Positions 6,720-11,311 of a stretch of 11,311 bases of DNA are shown piece by piece (within the stretch, counting starts at the first letter, position 1; each line of letters opens with the position of its first letter). Location of the stretch: the NCBI GenBank assembly GCA_964489215.1, contig CAZAYB010000094.1, forward strand, positions 1 to 11,311, written 5' to 3'. The DNA is from CAZAYB01 sp964489215. Its GTDB lineage: Bacteria > Planctomycetota > Phycisphaerae > Sedimentisphaerales > Anaerohalosphaeraceae. The translations under genes were made by a program, and so were the position numbers. The notes under the pieces were generated by a model, which was not told where the DNA came from, searched no databases, and saw only the letters and a program-made list of their open reading frames with translations.

Positions 6720-7580
6720 TTATTTGTTGTTTTTGTCCAATCCGATTTTGCAGCGATGCTGCTTGTATTTTTCATGTGCCTTGTTCTCAAGGTCCTTATA
6801 AGCACTCATTCTTTTTATCATCTGGTCGAAATCTACCTTGTGTCCATCAAATTCAGGCCCATCAACACAAACGAACTTCGTTTCTCCACCTACTTCAACC
6901 CTGCATCCGCCGCACATACCTGTACCGTCAACCATTATTGTATTTAAGGAAACCTGGGTTGGTACCTCATATTTTTTTGTTGTCTGTGCACAAAACTTCA
7001 TCATTACAGCAGGACCTATCGCAACACACATCTGGGGCTTGGTATCTTTGCAAATTTCTTCAAGCGGTTCTGTAACAAGAGCCTTTCTTCCATAAGAGCC
7101 GTCATCTGTAACAACAATCAAATCGTCGCTGATATTCCTGAAATCATCTTCCAGAATCAAAAGCTCCTTGTTTCTTGCACCAATAATGCTGATTATTTTA
7201 TTGCCTGCATCTTTCATACCTTTTGCAATAGGCAACAGTGGTGCACAACCGATACCGCCGCCAACACAGCATACAGTTCCAAATTTTTCAATATGAGTCG
7301 GGGTTCCAAGAGGCCCTACTATATGGTCGAAACTGTCGCCAACGTTCATATCAGCCATTTCAGCTGTAGATTTACCTACCCTTTGCCAGATAAGACGTAT
7401 TGTGCCTTTTTCAGGGTCTGCACCTGAAATTGTCAGGGGTATTCGCTCGCCGTATTCATCGCTTACGCCTACAATCACAAACTGCCCCGGTTTTCTCGAT
7501 TTAGCAACCATAGGGGCGTTTACATCAGCAGTATAAACATTTTCTGACAGCTGAGTTTTATTTACTATTTCAAAAGCCAT
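6720..7580 (-). CDS. nfnA: NfnA / small subunit of NADH-dependent reduced ferredoxin:NADP+ oxidoreductase (FNR-like, PyrK-related)
   Basis: This is the FAD, [2Fe-2S] and NAD(H)-binding subunit of NfnAB and relays electrons between NADH and the large subunit. The FAD-binding segment is RIPLTISG (46-53), and a Gly-rich nucleotide segment CVGGGIGCAPLLPIA spans about 105-119. The cluster region, VDGTGMCGGCRVEV to FVCVDGPEFDG, supplies D218, C223, C226 and C238, the Asp plus three Cys set known for NfnA [2Fe-2S]. The 286-residue length is typical. Related proteins include PyrK and sulfide dehydrogenase subunits, but linkage to nfnB decides the call. ATG 7580 has AAAGG 5 bases upstream. It is the first gene of the operon, 28 bases before nfnB. 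Confidence 0.87.
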   Translation of the reverse strand: MAFEIVNKTQLSENVYTADVNAPMVAKSRKPGQFVIVGVSDEYGERIPLTISGADPEKGTIRLIWQRVGKSTAEMADMNVGDSFDHIVGPLGTPTHIEKFGTVCCVGGGIGCAPLLPIAKGMKDAGNKIISIIGARNKELLILEDDFRNISDDLIVVTDDGSYGRKALVTEPLEEICKDTKPQMCVAIGPAVMMKFCAQTTKKYEVPTQVSLNTIMVDGTGMCGGCRVEVGGETKFVCVDGPEFDGHKVDFDQMIKRMSAYKDLENKAHEKYKQHRCKIGLDKNNK

Positions 7581-7606
7581 TTCAACCTTTCATAATTTAT
7601 GCAGAA

Positions 7607-7622
7607 TTGTTGATAATTACAA
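7607..7622. promoter_or_regulatory. Candidate operator dyad 1 (TTGT-N8-ACAA) upstream of nfnA
   Basis: TTGT and ACAA half-sites are separated by 8 bases at the predicted transcription start of nfnAB (about 7624). A second site of identical architecture is centred 30 bases away at 7637-7652. No regulator gene is visible here, so the binding protein is unknown. Confidence 0.35.
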
Positions 7623-7630
7623 GAAGATTG

Positions 7631-7659
7631 ATTCTATTGTTTTTTCTAACAATAAACAA
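7631..7659 (-). promoter_or_regulatory. Predicted promoter of nfnAB
   Basis: On the minus strand, TTGTTT (7659-7654) and TAGAAT (7636-7631) are 17 bases apart. The -10 matches consensus at 5/6 and the -35 at only 3/6. The predicted start is near 7624, giving a leader of about 44 bases before the nfnA ATG. The spacer holds an inverted repeat (7636-7653), so a bound regulator would block polymerase. Confidence 0.45.
7637..7652. promoter_or_regulatory. Candidate operator dyad 2 (TTGT-N8-ACAA) inside the nfnAB promoter
   Basis: This is the better of the two dyads. The arms extend to ATTGTT / AACAAT (7636-7641 and 7648-7653), a perfect 6-base inverted repeat with a 6-base centre lying between the -35 and -10 hexamers. 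The half-site resembles that of the NADH sensor Rex, but Rex sites normally have two more central bases (TTGT-N10-ACAA), so assignment to Rex is uncertain. Confidence 0.4.
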
Positions 7660-7715
7660 GCGCAAACTAACTATGAAATGTCAATATTTTGCTGTAATAG
7701 TAAGAATTTAACAGT

Positions 7716-7749
7716 AAAAAAACTGCTAATCCTGGTGAATTGCAGGACT
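7716..7749 (-). terminator. Possible terminator after the channel gene
   Basis: On the minus strand, AGTCCTG (7749-7743) pairs with CAGGATT (7734-7728), including one G-U pair, around an 8-base loop. A run of T follows about 5 bases later (down to 7716). It lies roughly 17 bases past the channel stop codon. The separation of stem and T run makes it imperfect. An alternative hairpin, TTAACAGT / ACTGCTAA (7708-7715 with 7722-7729), overlaps it. Confidence 0.35.
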
Positions 7750-7766
7750 GAACGAAAAAAACAAAT

Positions 7767-8951
7767 CTAGCCTCTTGAATATCTTTTTGAAAGGCTTACA
7801 ACAAAAAGTGCCATCAAACACGCCCCGGCAAGGGCTTCTGCCATCGCTATAATTTTGGTCAGAGTGTGCCCGTGCCTTGGAAACATGTCTCCAAAACCCA
7901 AAGTTGTAAATGTGATTGTACTAAAATACATACCATCTATCCATCCAAGGCTTTCCTGGTATAACTGGCCTCTCCATTCGACTTCAGCGAAACTGCTTGA
8001 ATAAAAGATTCCGCAGAGAAATATTATTATTGCACTTGCCATAAGGACCCGGATTGGCCTTTCGCCATAACCAAACAAGAATTTCCCAAACACCAGTTCC
8101 GGCAAAAGCCTGAAACCTGACAAGAACCTCAAAAATCTGCCTTTACGGTCCAGATCGTCATAATCCGGTCCGCGAAACTTCCTCCAAAGATAGGCACATC
8201 TTTCATTGTAAAAGCTTTCGCCTGCGAGCTGATAATATCCAGCTTCCTGTGAGGCCTGCTTAATGAACCGCCAAAATGTTTCATCATCACCATATCTTCT
8301 TCTTGAAAAATAGACAGATTCATACATCGGTACAGATTTACTAAGAGAGTATACGCCAGCAAAATCTGTCTTTCCCAGAAATTCGACATCGGTAAAATTG
8401 CCGCCTTTGCTGAAAAATGTGTTTGTAAATCTTGCATCACGATGAAAGATCACGCCTGTAAAAAGCCCGTATCCATGAAACTCAACAGTTCTGAACATGC
8501 AGGCGTTTTGAAAATGGGCGTACCTGAAAGAGGCTATTCTTTTGAAGGCAACACCGTCAAAGCTTGCCATTTTTTCGAAAAGAGCGTTTGAAAACTGTGC
8601 CTGACCTGAAAAAACAGAGGAATTGAACATTATATCTCCCTGAAAAACGACATCAAGAATGTCGGGTTTATCCCAGGGAGCGGAAAAGAAAACATCGCCT
8701 TCAAAGGTACATGAGTCAAATGTTATTTTATTTGATAATATAAGCTTTTTCTTACCGTCTTTTTCTTCAATATTCAGTTTTGACCTGTCAAAGCTGTCAT
8801 CTTCTGAAAACAGGCGATTAACATCAAGCTGGCCGGTAATGTTACAGCCGAAAAGTTTTATTTCAGTACCAGCTGACAATTCCTGCAGGACTTCTGTTGC
8901 GGATACTCTTTGCTTTGCCCTTTGGAAAATGTTCTCCTTTTTGGTTTTCAA
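7767..8951 (-). CDS. Phe-rich pentapeptide-type repeat protein fused to a two-TM ion channel pore
   Basis: This 394-residue membrane protein is a predicted cation (K+-like) channel with a large soluble N-terminal domain. Residues 103-201 contain nine consecutive 11-residue units, each with Phe at positions 1 and 7 (first Phe at 103, 114, 125 and so on to 191). A related FEGDVFF unit lies at 83-89. This matches the alternating 5/6 spacing of the Pentapeptide_3 repeat family. A charged linker follows (about 205-295), including EAGYYQLAGESFYNER. TM1 is about 301-320, a pore helix about 338-349, the filter TTLGFGD 349-355 (compare TVGYGD), and TM2 about 366-387 (Ion_trans_2 layout). The start is TTG 8951-8949, overlapping the upstream stop as TTGA. 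It is supported by AGGAG 8 bases upstream; no ATG occurs before residue 108. Ion and gating signal are unknown. Confidence 0.85.
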   Translation of the reverse strand: MKTKKENIFQRAKQRVSATEVLQELSAGTEIKLFGCNITGQLDVNRLFSEDDSFDRSKLNIEEKDGKKKLILSNKITFDSCTFEGDVFFSAPWDKPDILDVVFQGDIMFNSSVFSGQAQFSNALFEKMASFDGVAFKRIASFRYAHFQNACMFRTVEFHGYGLFTGVIFHRDARFTNTFFSKGGNFTDVEFLGKTDFAGVYSLSKSVPMYESVYFSRRRYGDDETFWRFIKQASQEAGYYQLAGESFYNERCAYLWRKFRGPDYDDLDRKGRFLRFLSGFRLLPELVFGKFLFGYGERPIRVLMASAIIIFLCGIFYSSSFAEVEWRGQLYQESLGWIDGMYFSTITFTTLGFGDMFPRHGHTLTKIIAMAEALAGACLMALFVVSLSKRYSRG

Positions 8952-9913
8952 TCCGGCTGCTCCTGCAACAGAGTTATTATATCTTCCTTGGATGGTAATG
9001 AATCAAGAGATCCGAATTTTGTACAAGCCAAAGCTCCTGCCGCAGCAGCAAACCTTACAGCATCTTGTGGTGAATCTCCGCAGCCTGCACAAGCAGCCAG
9101 CGCTCCGGCAAATGCGCTTGCACAACCGGTTCTGTCCAATCTGTCTACATGAAAACCCGGAATCTGCAGGCTTTCTTTTCTATCAACTATGAAAGTTCCC
9201 CTTGGACCAAGCTTTATTATGACACATTCAATACCAGCTGCGACAAACTCAGAGGCCATCATTTTGAGCTTATGAACTCCTGAGCTTCCGAGTTCCTGTA
9301 TATCGGTTCCTGTATTGAAATTAGGCAACAATACGTCAGCAAGATAATACTCCTTAGGCCAGCCAAGCTGACTAACCGGATTACCCTCAATAATTTCCAT
9401 TTGAGTTTCAAGAATCACCTTTTTATTATGGAGCTTTGCGAGCTTGATCGCCTCAATAACAACGTCCTTATTAAGCTGGTCATATATAAGACAAACATCG
9501 GACTGGCTGATTATATGCTCAGTGGAGGCGTAATGTATATCATCCGAGCCAAGAGCGCGGTTTGCCCCTTCACATATACAGCCTGTATTTTCTCCGTTAT
9601 TGTCGACCAAAGTAAAATTTATACCGGTGCTGATTGCCTGGGCTATAAATACCAGATCATTTTTTACGTTATATTCTTCAAGTTTTGCAACTATCATCCT
9701 GCCAAAAGCATCATCACCTATTTTTGTAACCAGATAAACATCACAGTGACACTTAGCAGCCTCGATAGCCCTGTTTGGGCCTGGACCTGTTGGCTCGCAG
9801 GTGAACCCGCTGCCGCTGATCGTTTGGCCATGAATTAAGGCCTGTTGAGATTTCAGGACCATATTAACATAAGTTGGCCCAACCGTTACCACTGTTGGAG
9901 TTTGAGCTGACAT
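8948..9913 (-). CDS. PfkB/ribokinase-fold protein lacking expected catalytic residues (candidate pseudokinase)
   Basis: The 321-residue length and overall layout are those of ribokinase-family sugar kinases: an N-terminal VVTVGPTYVNM strand, the KIGDDAFG segment (64-71), LPNFN (196-200), KLGPRGTFIVD (234-244, ATP side) and a C-terminal DRTGCASAFAGALAACAG (260-277). Key residues differ. The usual D-T-x-G-A-G-D-x-F is D-R-T-G-C-A-S-A-F, so the catalytic Asp is S266 and the GAG anion hole is GCA. The N-x-x-E magnesium motif reads N198-F-N-T201. The sugar-binding GSxNxD is GPTYVN, and GGKGAN is GPGPNR. The frame is intact, so this is not a decayed gene. ATG 9913 has AAGGA about 5 bases upstream. 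It has its own promoter and overlaps the channel gene by four bases. Classification as PfkB fold is firm; inactivity is inference. Confidence 0.82.
   Translation of the reverse strand: MSAQTPTVVTVGPTYVNMVLKSQQALIHGQTISGSGFTCEPTGPGPNRAIEAAKCHCDVYLVTKIGDDAFGRMIVAKLEEYNVKNDLVFIAQAISTGINFTLVDNNGENTGCICEGANRALGSDDIHYASTEHIISQSDVCLIYDQLNKDVVIEAIKLAKLHNKKVILETQMEIIEGNPVSQLGWPKEYYLADVLLPNFNTGTDIQELGSSGVHKLKMMASEFVAAGIECVIIKLGPRGTFIVDRKESLQIPGFHVDRLDRTGCASAFAGALAACAGCGDSPQDAVRFAAAAGALACTKFGSLDSLPSKEDIITLLQEQPD
8960..8964 (-). promoter_or_regulatory. Shine-Dalgarno fixing the TTG start of the channel gene
   Basis: AGGAG lies 8 bases upstream of TTG 8951-8949, inside the last codons of the PfkB-like gene. 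Strong SD, ideal spacing and the TTGA stop/start overlap together identify the rare TTG start and indicate coupled translation. Confidence 0.75.
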
Positions 9914-9958
9914 TAATGTCCTTCCGGTTTCAATGTAATACTGGCTGAAATATCCTTA

Positions 9959-9986
9959 ATTATACGCTCAACCAGCATTTTTTCAA
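9959..9986 (-). promoter_or_regulatory. Near-consensus promoter of the PfkB-like/channel pair
   Basis: On the minus strand, TTGAAA (9986-9981) and a perfect TATAAT (9964-9959) are 16 bases apart. The predicted start is near 9952, giving a leader of about 39 bases. It lies in the 78-base gap after the permease stop, so the pair can be transcribed independently of the metal-export genes. Confidence 0.65.
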
Positions 9987-9991
9987 AAATT

Positions 9992-11032
9992 TTAGGTACT
10001 TTTATCGCCTGTTTTCTTTCTTATCGGCAAAAGTGGCCATATCAATACAACAAGAAGGACTAAAGCAGCAATATTATTGAGTAATGTTGCTGATTTGGGG
10101 TGCATATGAGGCTGAATATCTACACCTATTGCAGGCAGCGTTAAATCAACCATTATTCCTGCAACCAAGGCACTTATTATCATTGTGACGAGATAGACAA
10201 TGGCGGCTTTTCTACCCATAATCCGCCATAATGTTACCAATGTAACAGCATTTGTTGCAGGCCCTGATATTAAAAAAACCATGGCGGCCCCAGGTGAGAG
10301 CCCCTTTGCGATCATAGCCGCCGCAATAGGGACAGAGGCCGAAGAACAGACATATACGGGCATTCCAGCTATCAGCATTATCAGCATTGAAAGGAAGCCT
10401 GAGGGTATATATTCAGCAAAAAAATTCTGAGGTACAAAAATATTTATGGCCGCGGCTAATATCAGACCAAGAACCATTGGCTTTCCTATGTCTTTTGGAA
10501 GCGTAATGAAACCATGTTTGAAAATACGTTTTATAATGTGTGTTTTTGATTTGCCGCAGCTGGCACTTGTACAGTTATCTGGCTCTTGGGATGTATCTTC
10601 CGGCCTATCATCTGAAGATTCTTTATGAAAAAATGACATAAAAAAACCACCAAAAATTCCTGTAAGGAATGCAATTATCGGACGCAATATCGCAAGTACG
10701 GGACCTAAAAGCGACCATGTTACCATCACACTGTCAATACCTGTCTGCGGGGTCGAAAGCAGAAATGACAATGTTGAAGACTTACTTGCACCATGACCAT
10801 GAAGGGACATTGATACGGGTATTACTCCACAAGAGCATAAAGGAAGAGGGACTCCAAAAAGAGAGGCCTTTACTACCGGCAGCATTCTCCCTGATGCCAG
10901 ATGTTTTTCGACAAAAGACGGTGAAATGAATACCGAAATAATACCCGCTATCAAAAACCCCAGCAATAGATAAGGACTCATAACGGCCAAGGTGTACCAG
11001 AAAGTCTGAAATATTGAAATAATATAATCCAT
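9992..11032 (-). CDS. ArsP/DUF318-type permease, SO_0444-like metal (Cu/Zn) efflux transporter
   Basis: This 346-residue inner-membrane protein has about eight predicted TM helices and is likely to export soft metals or metalloids. Family signatures are LPLCSCGVIPV (64-74, with C66 and C68), LSTPQTGIDS (92-101), MPVYVCSSASVPIAAAMI (224-241, C229) and GLSPGAAMVFLISGPATNAVT (244-264). The two halves each carry a Cys motif followed by a Pro/Gly-rich helix, as in the permease_ArsP family (PF03773). A hydrophilic loop (about 136-172) contains C154 and C159, and a HMH triplet lies at 319-321; both could bind metal, by inference. The start ATG overlaps the preceding stop by one base (TAATG), so translation is coupled to the Cys-Cys protein. 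ArsP proper exports methylarsenite; the SO_0444 branch is linked to Cu/Zn. The substrate here is unproven. Confidence 0.85.
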   Translation of the reverse strand: MDYIISIFQTFWYTLAVMSPYLLLGFLIAGIISVFISPSFVEKHLASGRMLPVVKASLFGVPLPLCSCGVIPVSMSLHGHGASKSSTLSFLLSTPQTGIDSVMVTWSLLGPVLAILRPIIAFLTGIFGGFFMSFFHKESSDDRPEDTSQEPDNCTSASCGKSKTHIIKRIFKHGFITLPKDIGKPMVLGLILAAAINIFVPQNFFAEYIPSGFLSMLIMLIAGMPVYVCSSASVPIAAAMIAKGLSPGAAMVFLISGPATNAVTLVTLWRIMGRKAAIVYLVTMIISALVAGIMVDLTLPAIGVDIQPHMHPKSATLLNNIAALVLLVVLIWPLLPIRKKTGDKST

Positions 11033-11244
11033 TATGCAATTTCCATAGGCACATCTATCCTATTGCTTTCCAGGACTTTGCCATTGAGATCTATTGTTAT
11101 ATCATTAAAAATCATTTGCTTTCCGCCGGCCAGAACAGCTCTTTTCGCTATATTAGTTAAACCAGTGCAGCATGGAACAGTCATGTGTACGACAGCAAGC
11201 GAATTAAGGTCGTTTATTTTAATAATCTGAGTTCGTTTTGTCAT
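11032..11244 (-). CDS. Small Cys-Cys protein, putative metal-binding partner of the permease
   Basis: This 70-residue soluble protein has the central motif HMTVPCCTGL (20-29; M21, C25, C26), followed by an amphipathic helix (NIAKRAVLAGG) and two likely strands (MIFNDITIDLNG). From memory the MxVPCCxGL pattern resembles the C-terminal segment of certain 4Fe-4S ferredoxin-like proteins. Here it stands alone without cluster-binding Cys, so a ferredoxin call would be wrong. A compact fold with a vicinal Cys pair next to a metal exporter suggests metal delivery or sensing, by inference. I chose ATG 11244 because AAAGGA lies 7 bases upstream. A TTG 18 bases earlier is possible but less likely, and an in-frame TGA just upstream shows the gene is not the tail of a longer one. 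It overlaps the permease by TAATG. Confidence 0.72.
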   Translation of the reverse strand: MTKRTQIIKINDLNSLAVVHMTVPCCTGLTNIAKRAVLAGGKQMIFNDITIDLNGKVLESNRIDVPMEIA

Positions 11245-11262
11245 TATACTTTCCTTTAACAA

Positions 11263-11311
11263 AACATATCAGATCCTTTCAAAAAAATTTAAATATTCCA
11301 TTTATTTCATT
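11263..11311. other. Right-edge stretch, no identifiable feature
   Basis: These 49 AT-rich bases precede the small Cys-Cys gene on the minus strand. Very short open frames enter from the edge and end at stops near 11270-11285, so the tail of an upstream gene is possible but cannot be recognised. I see no convincing promoter hexamers for the metal-export pair here, so its promoter probably lies outside the window. Confidence 0.3.

Noticed and set aside
7679..7684. Perfect minus-strand TTGACA upstream of nfnA
   Set aside because: No AT-rich -10 at 15-19 bases; the TTGTTT-17-TAGAAT pair is a better promoter candidate.
8346..8651. 33-base periodicity as a DNA tandem repeat or CRISPR-like array
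   Set aside because: The period comes from the 11-residue protein repeat; the DNA units are not similar beyond the Phe codons.
8659..9192. Plus-strand open frame of 177 codons antisense to the channel and PfkB-like genes
   Set aside because: It lies opposite two well-supported genes across their junction, has no recognisable motif, and is explained as a shadow of minus-strand coding.
9401..9838. Plus-strand open frame of 145 codons within the PfkB-like gene
   Set aside because: Antisense to a gene with clear family landmarks; no domain, no supporting ribosome-binding context.

Overview
The window is an ordinary-looking, moderately AT-rich bacterial chromosome segment. It is densely packed, with no gene-free stretch over about 190 bases, and I see no tRNA, rRNA, CRISPR array, insertion sequence or phage gene. 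GatCAB implies an organism that makes Gln-tRNA and/or Asn-tRNA by transamidation. NfnAB (electron-bifurcating transhydrogenase) points to an anaerobic or fermentative energy metabolism. The L28 sequence and the gene mix give me a weak impression of an anaerobic member of the Planctomycetota (Phycisphaerae-like), but the window alone cannot settle this.

Layout. Positions 1-3334 (minus strand) hold rpmB (L28) with its promoter and a structured leader, then a hairpin terminator, then gatC-gatA-gatB, with gatB running off the left edge. Positions 3405-5173 (plus strand) hold a short-chain dehydrogenase/reductase and a RluB-type 23S rRNA pseudouridine synthase with its own promoter. Positions 5222-7659 (minus) hold nfnA-nfnB behind a promoter that carries two matching TTGT-N8-ACAA dyads. 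Positions 7767-9986 (minus) hold a tightly coupled pair: a PfkB/ribokinase-fold protein that has lost its expected catalytic residues, overlapping by TTGA with a channel protein made of Phe-rich 11-residue repeats and a two-helix pore. They share a near-consensus promoter. Positions 9992-11244 (minus) hold a 70-residue Cys-Cys protein overlapping by TAATG with an ArsP/DUF318-type (SO_0444-like) metal efflux permease.

How they work together. GatCAB, L28 and RluB serve translation and ribosome maturation. NfnAB balances NADH, NADPH and ferredoxin. The Cys-Cys protein and permease look like a small metal-export module. The degenerate PfkB protein with the repeat-domain channel is the least conventional unit: the sequence shows a co-transcribed, translationally coupled pair, but any joint function (for example a ligand-sensing partner for an ion channel) is inference.
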